NCBI GenBank assembly: GCA_963920765.1
Contig: OY987243.1
Span: forward strand, 17,546,001-17,610,000
Direction of reading: 5' to 3'
Source of the DNA: Ulota crispa
Taxonomy: Eukaryota > Streptophyta > Bryopsida > Orthotrichales > Orthotrichaceae
DNA: 64,000 bases
This document shows, one piece after another, positions 11,989 to 24,274 of this stretch. The position numbers and the translations under genes are program-made. Position 1 is the stretch's first letter; every line of letters begins with the position of its first letter. The notes under the pieces were generated by a model. That model was given only the letters and a program-made list of their open reading frames with translations, ran no database searches and was not told where the DNA came from.

Positions 11989-12950
11989 TTAACACCTAAA
12001 GCCCGATGGGTTGCATAGAAAAATAAGACCAAAACTGCCATTTTGTGATGATTTTTTTAAGTTTTATTTTTCTTTGTTTTTTTGAGTTTCAACCATATAA
12101 AAGTGTAATATACGAGTAAGGCAATGTGTGGAAAAAAAAAATTAGCCCATTTGACCACGTAGATTGTATAGTTATAATGTTTGAAGTAAGAAAAATAACT
12201 TTTTTTCATTCTTGCAAAACAAGCTGTCAGCAAACTTCGAGCCCTCCTAAAGTAATTTTTTTGCTCTACACAGAAACAAGATTTTTGACTATTCACAAGT
12301 ATATGATGTTAGGTTCACTCATGAAAATTTTCAAAAGCAAATATAGAATCTAGCTTATTCTCAATCAACTTGCAATGCAAGAAGGATAAGTGAATTGGGA
12401 ATACACTAATCATTTCTTCATGATTTCTTGAGCAATGAATAAGTCTTTTATTTGAAATCTGAACAACAAAAAGTTAGAGGCAAACATTTGGAATATGTGA
12501 ATAAAAATTCAAGAGCTTTGAATTTATGTAATGCAAGATTACAGGGCTTGAAGTTAGAAAAAACTGTTTTTTTTCTTAAATCCACCATGACATAGTTAAC
12601 AAAATTTGACTCCTCTTAGAATGTGATGTAGAGCTCATATATATATATATATACATACATATATTGAAAATTGTGTACCATATGTTGTTAGTTACATACT
12701 TGCCAACTTTCAAAAGTTGATGAGAGTTTTAGCATAAGATTCTCCAAATATGCCAAATTGCCCAAATTCTTTTGGGGAGCATAAATTTTGTACTTTAGCA
12801 TTTGATTGGAGTGTTTTTTTTCACCCAAAGGTATTCATTGTGTGCACCTTGTCTCCAAATTTCATAAACATCCGCCAAAAATTGACTTCATAGGAACCTA
12901 CGTGAACTTTTAATCCATTGTTGAACAAATTTTTATGGTTTAGGGGTTAA
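11989..12950 (+). mobile_element. TTAA-type element, group T3, copy 1
   Basis: It begins TTAACACCTAAAGCCC and ends GGTTTAGGGGTTAA (962 bp). The interior is shared with 15036-15989 and, inverted, with 30264-31214; an example is ATGATGTTAGGTTCACTCATG near 12303. A (TA)n run sits near 12630. Non-coding. Confidence 0.8.
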
Positions 12951-13954
12951 GGGACCATTCTTGATGAGAAATTATCAACAAAATCAACTAAAAGAACAAG
13001 ACCCCTTAACTAAAAAAACAACCTTGGATAGTTCTATATGGAATCGCCTACAAAATTTAGATATGTTGATGTAGTTGTCTAAAATGGCATCTCTAAACAA
13101 ATTATCATTTATAAACCAAGGCAACAAATTATCCTAGAATAACAATATTATTATACATGTTCCTAGGCAATTGCAAAAAGTAGAGACTTGCCTTCTTTGG
13201 CCTTGAGCAAGCCTTGACTTCAAGTTAGCTATTCACACAACTAGATCTCTACTCTTGAATTCTCATACACTCCTACATTCCATATGTGCAAGAGAACTTC
13301 CCACCATTGGTGAAGAACACTTTGGGGTCACTTAGTGTGTTCCTACAAATTATGTGCGATAAAATTTTGACCCCCCTATTTTATGTTCTAAAACTTAAAT
13401 AAAAAGAAAATTAAAAAAATATGAGTAGATTTTGTTACTTTGAAAGTTTGTGTTCTGAATTATTGATAATTATATATGTTAATTATAATTAGTTACAAAT
13501 TTTTGAAGCAAAATGATACACTACAGAGCTAAAAATAACTTTCACACCCTTATTTTATAGATTTTTTTTTAATACACAAAATATTCTCAAAAATGAGGCT
13601 CTATTGAAAGTTTATATTTCTTGAATACTGATGCAATGGTCATCTAAATGCGTTCTCTATAAAGATTTGAGTTGAAACACATGCCATTTTAATTCATTTT
13701 TCAACTTTCTCTAGAAATCATTTAATATACTATTTGGATGGGAAATTTTGGCTATAGAATCATATAGTCATGATTAAACAATGCTCAAAATTATAGTTTG
13801 AAATCATAGTTTATTAAGAGGTAATTAGGGGTCAAAAATCACTTTATTGCATGTGGTATACTATAGATACACTAAGTGACCCCCCAAGAGAATACTACAA
13901 AATAAAAATTCCAAACTATGTATAATTCATGTTTTGCAAACATGACGTTGTATC
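12951..13954. other. Non-genic stretch, unassigned repeat-like DNA
   Basis: AT-rich, with no open frame above the reporting size and no clear termini. It probably contains diverged transposon sequence, but I cannot assign it. Confidence 0.4.
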
Positions 13955-14832
13955 TTAACTCCTAAAGGACTAGACCCCCTTTTTTTAGAAACATAGCAGT
14001 TTTGGGCAAGTACATGTGATTGGAGCTTTTCATATTTTAGGCTGAAATTTTAACAAAATGTGGGGACAAGGTTTATCTTTCATATGCACTAAATTTCATG
14101 ACATTTGGAATTATGAGTAAAAAGTTATGGCCTAATATGTTTTTTTTTACATTTGTTGGGCAGCCTAGGCAGATTTAATTAAATTTTTTTCAAAAACAAA
14201 AATTTTAAATGGGTTTAGGAGGTTTATATGAATGTAGGAGGCTTTGAATCATTCCGTCTGGATCAACAAGATGAAAGTTATGAGGATTTTTTTGAAGTCC
14301 TTTATTTTATTCAATTTTCAACATTTTGGAAAAAAAACAAAACCAAAGGATGAATATTGTTTATGAAAACATTATGACCATTGGGATTGGAATTTTTCAT
14401 TTCCGCGTTTAAATTCTTAACAATTTTGTGGTTTGAATCATTCTCTGCTTCTTTTTACTTACTAATTTTTTTCCATATGTTATACAACTCCAAATGATTT
14501 GAAACCTTCCTAACATGTACTTTACTTAGGTGGAATAAGGAATTTAGAGAAGCACCACCCACATGGCCTTTTTCCTTATGAATTTCACCTTCTGAAGGGT
14601 AGCTGCCCAATTTTTCATAAGACATTTTTGAATATTTAAACCATTCTAACTTCCAATCCACATGGTGGAAAACTCTAAATTTTTTTCCACATCTTCTAAA
14701 GCCATTCTTCTACAAGATCCTACGATCGCATACGCATAAAAATGTGTTTGTTTTCAAATTTGGTTGATGCTCTAAAAATGACAGTTTTGAAGAGTTTTTG
14801 GTAAAAACTTTGCTTGGTCCTCTAGGGGTTAA
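13955..14832 (+). mobile_element. TTAA-type element, group T1, copy with diverged left end
   Basis: It starts TTAACTCCTAAAGGAC and ends GGTCCTCTAGGGGTTAA. The right half is clearly T1 (the segment AATCATTCTCTGCTTCTTTT near 14438 is shared with 19210 and 7385). The left 250 bp differ from other T1 copies, so this may be a chimeric subfamily. Confidence 0.75.
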
Positions 14833-15035
14833 TCACAAAGGACACTTTGGAAATGGTAGAATGCAATATTTGTCATTAACAAAAAACTAAAAAATAATAA
14901 ACTCTTGTTCCTTTAAAACAAACTGGAATAGTCAATCTTATGCAAATTTACAAACTCTTTATTTCACCTCGAATTAGCGAGAATTTTGAAGGTAAATACT
15001 TGTCAAAATCTTACCTCATTTTGATACTATCTACC

Positions 15036-15989
15036 TTAACCCCGAAAGGACCAAGGGTGTTTTTTGAGAAAATATCTCAAAATCTGCCAAGCTTTAGTGC
15101 ATTGCCCAAAATTGAAAATAAAAACTTTTCTTCTCACTTTCAAATTAAGTAATATGTGCAAAAACTTACAACCCATTTGACTTGGCACATCGTAAGATTA
15201 TAACGTTTGAAGTGAGAAAAATAACTTTTTTTCATTTGTGTAAAACAAGGTTAGTAGAATTTGAGCCTTTCTAGAGAATTTTTTTTGTTTTACACAAAAA
15301 ATAATGTTTTGATCACTCACAAGTATATGATGTTAGGTCCACTCATGAAAATTTTCAAATGCAGATATAGAATCAAGCTTGTTCAAAATCACCTTGCAAT
15401 GCAAGGAGGTTTAGTGAATTGGCAATATATTAGTCATTCTTTCGTGATTTCTTGTGCAATAAGGATTTTTTTTTTTTTTTTTTTTTAACCTAACAATGAA
15501 AAACTGGAGACAAACACTTAGAATATGTGAAAAAAAAATCAAGAGCTTTGGATTTGTAGATTGAAAGATAATAAGGCCTGAAGTTAGAGGATTTTTTTTT
15601 TTTCCTTGAAATTGTCCAAACCAATAATTAACAAAATTTAACCTCCTTCCAAATCTGATGTGAGAGCTTTTTTTTTTTTTTTTTTTTTTTTGACATTTGT
15701 ACACCATGTTTTGTTAGTTACATACTTGCCAAATTTCAAAAGTTGATGAGAGTTTTAACATAAGATTCTCCAAAGATGCCCAAAGTGCTCGAGTTGCCCA
15801 ATTCCTTTTGGGCAACATAGCTTTTAAACTAGGCATTCGATTGGAGAAAAACTTACATTTTCACTTGAGAGATACAAACTTGCACCTTGTGTAACAATTT
15901 TGAGAACATCTAGTAAAAATTAACTCCATATGACCCTACCCATGTTCTCAAGAGACTGTTGAACAGCCACTTAGTCCTCTAGGTGTTAA
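15036..15989 (+). mobile_element. TTAA-type element, group T3, copy 2
   Basis: It starts TTAACCCCGAAAGGACCAAG and ends GTCCTCTAGGTGTTAA. At 954 bp it is collinear with 11989-12950 and the inverse of 30264-31214. It contains three poly-T expansions (about 15467-15486, 15592-15602 and 15667-15690). These lie in one orientation and look like slippage growth at old T-runs. Confidence 0.8.
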
Positions 15990-16645
15990 CACTTAAAACA
16001 ACGGGTGACATAATACAGGAAATTGTCAAATTTCTTTCAATCCAACACCAAGTTTGCCCAGTTTTGGATAAAGTATGCCATTATTAGTATATTTAAGAAT
16101 GCATGTGCGCAAATGGATGATCCTATCTATTTTCTCCTCACCTGCTTGCATTGCACCTTGTTCCGTGGCACACACACAACCCACAGTTCTAGACCAGCTC
16201 TTTGGAAAGACCTTCCATTTGAACTGTGCTTTTCTCACTCTGAGTGGGTTGCAGAACTCTAGAAGTTGTACATTGTCCTAGATTTCTGCCTCTTTAGAAA
16301 TAGTGCATTAATACGTTTTACTTGAATTTATAACAGAAATACCAGGAGAAACAGTTGAAGGTTTTCCATGTTTCTACTTTTGGAGGCAGCCCCCCTGAGT
16401 GGGCACAAAACTTGGGTTTAACTTTTACTTCGTCTGCTTTATGGGGTTGCCTTGCTACTACTGTGATCATATCCCTTCCTAGATGTTCACAACTTCCTTA
16501 TTTTGGTTTCTGAGCATTTTTTTTGCTGGTCATTGATGATGATATGCATCACATTTGTCACATGATGCTTGAAACATCCTGGAATTTGCAACAGAAATGT
16601 GGAAATTGATTCAAGATCTATGTGTATTAGGGGCCAGTTACCCTA
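15990..16645. other. Non-genic stretch, slightly GC-richer
   Basis: Three overlapping short frames (68-79 codons) lie at 16023-16281 on both strands. None shows a recognisable domain, and none has supporting splice or start context. No gene is called. Confidence 0.4.
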
Positions 16646-17306
16646 TTAACCCCTCACCGCCCATGGTGTTTTTGAGTATCTCAAAATTTACTTGAAAGTG
16701 AACAAAATGTCGGTATTTTGATCAATCTTATCAATTTTCTCTAAAGCGCAACCGTACAAATTCAAAATAGACATATTATAGATTGCATATAAAAAGAAAT
16801 CACAACTATTTCACTTATAGATTGAAAGATTATAATGTTTGATCATGAGGGTGTTAAAACTGCAAAAGTGATTTGAAGTTTTTCAATTCATTTTTAGCAT
16901 CTCAAACCTAAAATTGAGGGTACCAAAAAAATATGAGTATGTAAAGAATAACATGCATAACTCCAATCAATTTACGGCTTCTCAAAATTTATTCTACAAT
17001 TTTTTTAATTAAAATTTTAATGTGATTTTTTCTTCAAGTTCTAGTGTACTTGAGGCTCATTTCCAAGAGCTTTCAACACTAGAAAGTGAAGATTTGCAAT
17101 GGACACCTTTACACAAAATCTTGAATAGACAAATCACTTTAATTTGTTTTCAAAATCAGACTATTAATGCTAAAAATAAACTTCAATAAAATTTTAAAAA
17201 TAATAAAAATCACAAAAAAACTTGAAAAATGTTGCACATCTCTAAATAAATTTAAGATAAAATTCAGAGGGGCCCGGTTTGGGCCCCTTGGACGGTGAGG
17301 GGTGAA
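16646..17306 (+). mobile_element. TTAA-type element, group T5, copy 1
   Basis: It starts TTAACCCCTCACCGCCCA and ends TGGACGGTGAGGGGTGAA, so the inverted ends match for 16-18 bp with a sequence variant different from the T1-T4 ends. The body matches 25916-26207 plus 27138-27492 and, inverted, 31211-31790. Non-coding. Confidence 0.8.
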
Positions 17307-18205
17307 TGTCCCCTGAATCTGCTCTACAAGTCCTAACTTGATCCCATCTTTCAAGTTTGGTTGCATCATACAGGACGAAAAAGATAAAACAAATGATGAT
17401 CGAGTGTCTTTGCCATTTATTTTGTCAATATGGTTTCAAAGTTGGGTTTCTTTTTTTTTTGTTAAAACTTATTTTTGAAAGAAGGTCCTATTTTCTTATG
17501 ATGAAAGACATCATACCATTGATATTTGATAATGTCATATCTTCAAAGTATCGTAGGCGTCACTTCAATCACCATCTTATCAATTTTGTTTTTGTGAAAG
17601 AATAGTCATGTACAAGATGAATTTCCAACAAAGAGGACCATCCATATGGAATATGTCTAAAAGGAAAGGAATCACCCAAATGTAGAGTTTGACATTCTTG
17701 CAACTCAATTTAACTGATTAATTTCTCATGAGAGAAAAATCCCAATTTTGGGTGAATGGTGTTTTCATCATTGCTTAGGAGAATTAATCACAAAATATTT
17801 CAACAAACTCATGAATGTTCAATAAATTGGTTTCTTTTTGCATCAACTCTTTTGCTACATGTAAGGATTTATTTATTTTATGGGAAGGCACATGTTCTTT
17901 ATGAAATTTACCTCTTAACATAGGCATCAAGGATGGAATTTGCCATCTAAGTTTATGAGGCTTAGATAATCAAACCATTACCAACAATCACTTCATTCAC
18001 TCCAATACTTCATACCAAAGTTCAATCTTCTTCTAAAGTATGTTTTGCTTGGTTCCATGCTTGTTTTTCAACCAGTTGAACCAAGTTAGGTCAACCAAGC
18101 TCAAAGCTGAAAATTTTACACCAAAAGTAGAGCTTCAACTCAAGGAGGGTTCAAGCCTTGTTTCAAGTCCCATCTCAATGTGAGATTCCAACTTTGCTAG
18201 GGTTA
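17307..18205. other. Non-genic stretch
   Basis: No gene is recognised. An 82-codon frame at 17357-17605 has no motif. It lies between two TTAA-type elements and may contain diverged repeats. Confidence 0.4.
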
Positions 18206-18693
18206 TTAAATCCTAAATCTATGAGTGTCCCCTTGGGGGACAAATGAGATCTTGGGTAGGTACCTACATCCTCAATTTTTGTTTTTATTTTTTGAAACTT
18301 TTTTGAAAATAGAAAAACACATTAGCTTTTGGGGAATATCATTTTTATTCCAATTTGTAATCGGGTGCAAAAGTTATGCCTAGATAAGCACAAATTTATG
18401 GAGATCAGGCATCAAATCAAAAACTTGAATTTTATCTAAAAGAATTTCCTCTCATAGGTTATAGTTTTACCTATGTCTAAAGCTTTGATCCATTCCTTTT
18501 GGACTAGTTATGAGAAAGTTATGGACAATCTTATTATTTGGGCATTTCAAGCATCTTCTTGAAAAAATAACTTATCATTTTTGAATGCAAGTTTAACATG
18601 TTTTCAAAAAAATTGTTGGAGAGGGTGGAGTTTTCTTTCTAAAACAATCCCACCACATTGGGATTATTGCGTTTCAATTCCATTGTAGGATTA

Positions 18694-19624
18694 TTAACCC
18701 CTAAAGCACTGAACAACCTTTTTGGCAACATAGCAATTTTGGGCAGCACACTACCAATGGGTTTTTCATTATTTTTCTTTTGAATTTTCACACATGATGT
18801 GTTCAAGGAGTAGCTTGAAGGCCCAACAATTTTCATAACTTTCGACTTTGTGGTTCAAAAGTTATTGCATGATATGTAGTTTTCTTTACTCGGCGGGCAG
18901 CCAAAAAAATTCTATAAAGTTTACATTTTTTGAATTTTGTTTTTTGAAATTGGTTCTTTAGATTTATGTTTACTTGGGAAGCTTTGAATCATTCCATTTT
19001 GATCAATGAGATGAAAGTTATGATGAGTTTTTGTTTGTTGGCAGTTATGGATTATATACTTAAAATAAACTTTGAAGCCCATTAATTTATTCAAATTTAA
19101 ATATTTTAGATGAAAAACAAAACCAAGAGATGTGGATTGTTTATCATGACATTATGACCATTGGGATTGGAATTTTTCATATCCATATTTAAGTTCTCAA
19201 CAATTTAGTGGTTTGAATGCTTCTCTGCTTCTTTTTACTTACTATTTTCTTCCCATATGTTTTATCATTCCAAATGATTTGAAAATTATCAAGTGTGTAC
19301 CTGACTTGCTTTGAAGAACAAATCCAAAAAATTACATCCATTTTGGAAAAAAATTCATACAAATATGACCCTTGTGAAGTGCAATTGCCTATATTTTTGC
19401 AAAGACAAAAGATGGCTTTTTGTCAAGTGAAACTCAAATATCTAACAATCTACATGGTGAAAACTCGTGAATTTTTTTTCACAACTTTTGATACTAGTGT
19501 AGTACAAGATCTTATAGCTACGTTTGTCAATTTTTTGTTTCTTTCTAAAATTGATACTTGTACCACATATGGTAGTTTTGGAGCAATTCTGGTGAAAATT
19601 TGAGCTTAGTGCTTTAGGGATTAA
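18694..19624 (+). mobile_element. TTAA-type element, group T1, nested in T2
   Basis: It is bounded by TTAA at 18694-18697 and 19621-19624, with ends CCCCTAAAGCACTG and AGTGCTTTAGGGA. The surrounding T2 sequence reads GATTA-TTAA on the left and TTAA-CAATTTAAG on the right. The T2 copy at 26208-27137, read on the minus strand, has GTTATTAGCAATTTAAG there without an element. This directly supports insertion at a TTAA-like site. Confidence 0.88.
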
Positions 19625-19864
19625 CAATTTAAGTTTTTTTTCAATCTCATACCTTCTTCCACCTACTGTTTTTTTTAAGAATGAAAATTAAGTATTTTTT
19701 GTTTTGATTTTTTTCCAAAGATTCTGAACTCAATTTTCCACCATAGAAAAATAAACCTCCAAACTTTGTGGTGCAAAAAAATTTAAGTTAAAAAAGTTCA
19801 AAGTTGAATAATCTAGTCATGCAAGGTGCAAAAAAGTTTGTTTTTTAAACTTTAAGCACAAATA

Positions 19865-20176
19865 AGGTAGGAGCACCCATAAACATCAAACTAAGGGTTT
19901 TGAACATGATAACTATTAATAAAGAACTAGCAAATTATAGGATCCTATTAGGAACAAAAAAAAAGAGTTTGCACTTTTGAATGCATTATTTGGATACTTC
20001 AAGAATAAGTTGTGAATTTTTAAAGAGCAAATTGCCATTGCACCCATAACCACTTTTAAGAATTCATGTTCACATATTGTAAATCCTTGTCATTACATCT
20101 ATTCACTTCCACAGATTTTCCAAGATTTCAAAGATGACGGTTATGGGGACATTGACGCTTATGGGTGCTCCTACCT
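19865..20176. mobile_element. Mariner-like short element M2, nested in T2
   Basis: 312 bp, flanked by TA at 19863-19864 and 20177-20178. The ends AGGTAGGAGCACCCATAA and TTATGGGTGCTCCTACCT are exact inverse matches. The T2 copy at 36705-37891 has an unoccupied site, CACAAATATCTCGCAATT near 37700, so the TA duplication is supported by an empty paralogous site. An inverse relative is the M3 shell at 21468-23699. Confidence 0.9.
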
Positions 20177-20367
20177 TACCTTGCAATTTATGCAGTCAAA
20201 GTTTTTGATTTTTTTTTTTGCCACATTTGTATACTAGTTAGTCTAGTACAAGATCCTACGGTTGGATATGCAAAAAGACCAATTTTCAAACTTTTCACTC
20301 TTTGCAATAAAAATGGCAGTTTTGAGTGTGTTTTGACAAAATATAGGCCCCAAGGCTTAGGGGTTAA

Positions 20368-20780
20368 GGGAAAAAAGGAGCACCAAAGAAAGCCATGAAT
20401 ATTTTATGCAAAAAAATTGGTGGGAATTAGGTTGAAAGTTGAATTTAATGAAATGGTTGGTTCAAACCTTGAGCAAAGTCCCACCTTCTTTGACACCAAA
20501 ATTTCCAAAAAATGCTAAGTACTATGTAAGCAAAATGTAATGAACCAAGATGTGGAACTTGAAACATAGTGTGAAGGATCAAGTCCCAACTTTTAATTGT
20601 ACACCATTCAGATTCTCAGATTTCAGTGGGACATATTGTGAACCGCCTCGAACTTCAATGTAAGTACTGCAAAGTGAGAAAGCATCTGATATTGCAACAT
20701 ACAATTTCTACAAATTTGATAATATTGTTGGGATGCAGACAGTAACTGGGTGTGTTGGATATGCCATCTGGATTTAGGTG
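20368..20780. other. Non-genic stretch
   Basis: No gene is called. Near 20645 a short frame encodes a C-x2-C pair (LQCKYC), which weakly resembles a BED-type zinc-finger start of hAT transposases. The stretch is too short to support that. Confidence 0.3.
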
Positions 20781-20782
20781 TA

Positions 20783-21100
20783 AGGTAGTGTGCTCATAAA
20801 CCGTCCATCTAAGGGCTGAAACTAATTTTTGGAGATGTGAAACTATTTTTCAGTAAATTTTCTTTGAAAGACAAGAAGAATTGACATCTAACCCAAGTTA
20901 TTTCATAATTTTTTGGAACTTTATGAAGTTAGGTATGAAATTTTGAAGTGAAAAGATCATAGGTCTCTAAAACCACCCACCTCCTCAAATGTATACTCCT
21001 TGCACATTTTGAAAACCTATGATAAAAGGCATGTACAGCAAGGGAACATTTGAGAAGGTGGGCGGTTTTAATGCCTGGACAGTTTATGAGCAGACTACCT
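20783..21100. mobile_element. Mariner-like short element M7
   Basis: 318 bp, flanked by TA at 20781-20782 and 21101-21102. The left end is AGGTAGTGTGCTCATAAACC and the right end, read inversely, AGGTAGTCTGCTCATAAACT. It shares the AGGTAG start with M1-M6, but the body is different. Non-coding. Confidence 0.82.
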
Positions 21101-21162
21101 TACTTCAACTTTGTGGTGGATAATTATTGCTTCAGAAAGGAGATGAAGTCTATATATGCACT

Positions 21163-21466
21163 ACACTTGAATATTGCCTTTAGGTTGCCCCACACAAATT
21201 TCTTGACATTTCACACTATATAAATACTTACTGCTGCTACAGTAATCTCATCAAAAATTACTACAACAAATAGTTTTTAAATGGTATGTTAACAACAATG
21301 AAGTTGAGAATAGACAAACTAGTAGCTTTCAAATCATAAACCATGTGAAATCCAAGTATTTAGAGAGTTGCATACACCTCCAAGTGGCCAAGTGATGAGT
21401 CATGAGGTAACTTACTAGGGTAAGGCAACTTGATTGTCAAGGCAACCTAAATGCAATATTAAGTGT
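21163..21466. mobile_element. Short inverted-repeat element, family Z, copy 2
   Basis: It starts ACACTTGAATATTGCC and ends GCAATATTAAGTGT. It is close in sequence and length (304 bp) to 11211-11514. M3 is inserted at the TA that overlaps its right end, so Z predates M3 here. Confidence 0.78.
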
Positions 21467-21753
21467 AAGGTAGGAACACCCATAAGTGTTAGTGTCCTCA
21501 TAATTGCCACCTTTAGAATCTTGGAAAATCTGTAGAAATGAATAGATGTAATCAAAAGGATGTACAACATGTGAACATGAAACCTTAATGTTGGTTATGG
21601 GTACAATGGCAATTTGCTCTTTAAAAATTCACAACTTATTCTCACAATATCCAAATAATATATTCAAAAGTGCAAAATTGTTATTTTTTTGTTCCTAATA
21701 GGATCCTATGATTTGCTAGATGTTTATTAATAGTCATGATCATGTTCAAAACC

Positions 21754-21995
21754 CCCCTAAAGGATGTTGCCTACCAAAAGTGTTGGCTGTATTTATACAA
21801 GGATCATTTAGTACTTGAAGAATTGGCTTTTTGACAAATGTCAATAATTCCCCAAAAAATCCTAGTTGATAACTAGTATGTTTGTGACTTGGCTTAAATT
21901 TATAGTTCCAATGGGATTCATGTGCTGCCCAAATACCCCATCCGTATATAACACAAGAGAGCTTATACAATACAACAACATCCTTTATGGGTTAA
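21754..21995 (+). mobile_element. TTAA-type element, group T7, copy 1
   Basis: A short (about 240 bp) member with ends CCCCTAAAGGATGTTGCC and CAACATCCTTTATGGG-TTAA. It is homologous over its whole length to 60493-60737. The left TTAA is lost (AACCCCCCTAAAGG). It shares its right TTAA (21992-21995) with the next element. Confidence 0.82.
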
Positions 21996-22761
21996 CCCTT
22001 AAGCATCTTGCTAAGAACATTTACCAATATGGAACCTTTAGCACATTTTCTCAAATTTTAGGAAGTTGAACAAGTATTCACACAATCCAAACAGGTCATT
22101 CTATACCCAACTACAAATCAAAAGTTTAAAGCTAGTCTCATTTCAAATTCAAGTAAATGTGCAAAATCCCCACAGTTGAGAATCTCATATTTGTTAATTT
22201 GGGTAGGGTTTATAATATAGATTTTGAACTTTGATGTGATTTTTTCCCAAAAGACAAAATTACCTAATGGTTGATCCCATGAGACCGTGTCTAATTACAC
22301 TTGATAGAAAAAAAAAACTCCTCAAATGGGAAAAAACTCCAAAACTTATGGTCATTCAAAATAAGTGGATTTTGCTGGCTCATTACTTTAGAGCTACAAA
22401 AACCTTGCCCAATCGAGAGAAAAAAAAGTGGCACTTTGCCAACTTTCTCCCCTATGCAAGGGAGGGTGGGCTTCCAATCCATCCCATCCAAGGTTCCTCC
22501 ATCCACAATGCAATGTACAATGCCTAAATGTACTCCGACTAATAGTTTTAATATTAAAAATAGTAAAATTAAATGTTTGGGTGCAAAATCTAGAGGCTTC
22601 AAAGAACAGCAAGCCGATCCAAAAATTTTGTTGGACTTTTAGCTTCATTTGGACTTGAGTGACAAACCAAAACTTGAGCATGCAATGCCTTTTTTGTCTA
22701 CTTTTACACCTCTAAGAATCCCATTTGGCCATAATGGACTCTTTGGTCCTTTAGAGGTTAA
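21992..22761 (+). mobile_element. TTAA-type element, unclassified group
   Basis: It lies between TTAA at 21992-21995 and 22758-22761, with ends CCCTTAAGCATCTTG and TTTGGTCCTTTAGAGG. No second copy was recognised in the window. Several overlapping short frames at 22267-22681 on both strands have no recognisable motif, so no gene is called. Confidence 0.6.
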
Positions 22762-23673
22762 CCCCTAAAATTCTCTCATGTTTAGAGGCCCAAACTGCTT
22801 CAAAATACTAGTCTCCAAACCAGGGTCAAAATCTTCATTCAAACTTACTTTTTTACAAATCCAACTGTAAGATCCTTTAGTTGACTTGCACAAGTATATT
22901 GTCCCAAAATTTCAGAATGAACATCCCCACCAATTGCAAGATCAATGTGCCTAAACTTCAAAATTTAGGCCTTTCTAGTCCTTCTAGAAGGTGAGGTTTT
23001 GTTTTTCAAACTTTTTAGAGAAAAACATGTATGTTATATTTCTTGTACAATTTTGGCAATATGTTGGAAAATGGGTTGAAAGTATACATAACTAAACCAA
23101 CCAAAAAAAACTTTGGATTCATTTTTACAAAAATTGCAAAGTGAAAGGTATTGATGAATGAAAGATATAACTAATATGCTAATAAGTTTTGGAAGAATTT
23201 GAAAATTGTTAATCCCAATGGTGAGAATGCTCTAATAGACAATTAATAACTTTATTTTTCATTTTTATTTGAAAATTTTCAAAATTGAGGGTAAAAGATA
23301 ACTTTATATGTTTTTTCTACCCTCTTCCTACCTTTATTGCTTGCAAAATAAAACTCCTTTTAACTCTTACCTCATTTATTTGGAATTGAGTGATTCAATT
23401 TTTTTTGAGTAGGTAGCATTCTATACAATTATATGAAAATAAAAATAAAAAATTAAAATTTTTTTGTTGCCTGGTTTGATATTGAAATTGAAAAAACCTT
23501 TTAACTTTTGTAATACTTATCAAAATGACATGAAATAAAGTTTCACATGTAGATTATGATGAGTAGCATACATCCTAAAAATTTTATGAAAAATTTCCAA
23601 ATTATGAAATCAATAGAGCCTGCCCAAGTTCTCATAAAGCCCAAAATGGGCTCATTGGGCCTTTAGGGGTTAA
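22758..23673 (+). mobile_element. TTAA-type element, group T4, copy 1
   Basis: 916 bp with ends TTAACCCCTAAAATTCTC and GGGCCTTTAGGGGTTAA. It is the inverse of 24275-25774 once the Stowaway element in that copy is removed. It provides the empty site that dates the Stowaway insertion: the TA at about 23305-23306 is uninterrupted here. Confidence 0.85.
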
Positions 23674-23701
23674 ACTAACGCTTATGGGTGCTCCTACCTT
23701 A

Positions 23702-24274
23702 GCTGTTTTCAATGTCTTTGTTTTATTTACTTATGGGTTAGTGATGTAAAGTAACATTAGTTTTAGTAAATGTCCATCACGTTTTTTACGTGACCACCTG
23801 GTACACAATTGTACGCCACTTTATAAGGCCAGTAACTGAACCCTATGTTGTACCCAGAGTGAGTAGTCTCCATACAAATGTCCAGTCATTTTGTTACACC
23901 TGTCGGTCACATTGATACTGGGTGTCCTTAGACCATGGTAAGTTTTCCACTGGCTGTAAAAGTTTGACGTATTTTCCCCATCTTTTAAGGGGGTGACTTT
24001 CGCTGCTTCTTTTCAGGTCCCATGTGCTTTTGGCTTGTTACTATTAAACCAAGCCTTGCATTATTCAGAGCATCTGCACTGTTATTTGCCAAATTTGATG
24101 TGCATTTGATGTGCCTAAAGCAACTGCAACAGGGCTTGTTAAAAATTTGACGTGTTAAAAGTTTACATTTAATTTTGAAGGTCCCCAAAATTCTTGTTCC
24201 CCCATCCTTGCTCACTGAATGTACCGCCATCAATTACCGATTGGTCGATCTATCAAATAAAATTGAGGATAGAG
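23702..24274. other. Non-genic stretch
   Basis: No gene is recognised. An 82-codon minus-strand frame at 23985-24233 shows no domain. The stretch lies between inverted T4 copies and could form the loop of a large inverted pair. Confidence 0.4.

Larger units (their letters stand above)
18206..20367 (+). mobile_element. TTAA-type element, group T2, carrying two nested insertions
   Basis: The left end TTAAATCCTAAATC is decayed. The right end is GGCTTAGGGGTTAA. Removing the nested elements at 18694-19624 and 19865-20176 leaves a body collinear with 36705-37891 and the inverse of 26208-27137. The shared phrase GTCCCCTTGGGGGACAAATG follows the left end. This is an insertion chronology in one locus: T2 first, then T1 and M2. 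Confidence 0.8.
21468..23699. mobile_element. Mariner-like element M3 filled with three TTAA elements
   Basis: The outer ends AGGTAGGAACACCCATAAG (TA at 21466-21467) and GCTTATGGGTGCTCCTACCT (TA at 23700-23701) are inverse matches. The segment 21468-21750 is the inverse of M2 (19865-20176) up to the phrase AACCC. The last 25 bp (23675-23699) complete M2's other end. Between them sit three TTAA elements in a row. The undisturbed M2 reads TTAG at that point, close to the TTAA target. Confidence 0.85.

Noticed and set aside
20600-20700. Possible BED zinc-finger start of a hAT transposase
   Set aside because: Only one Cys pair and about 40 codons without the following conserved residues.
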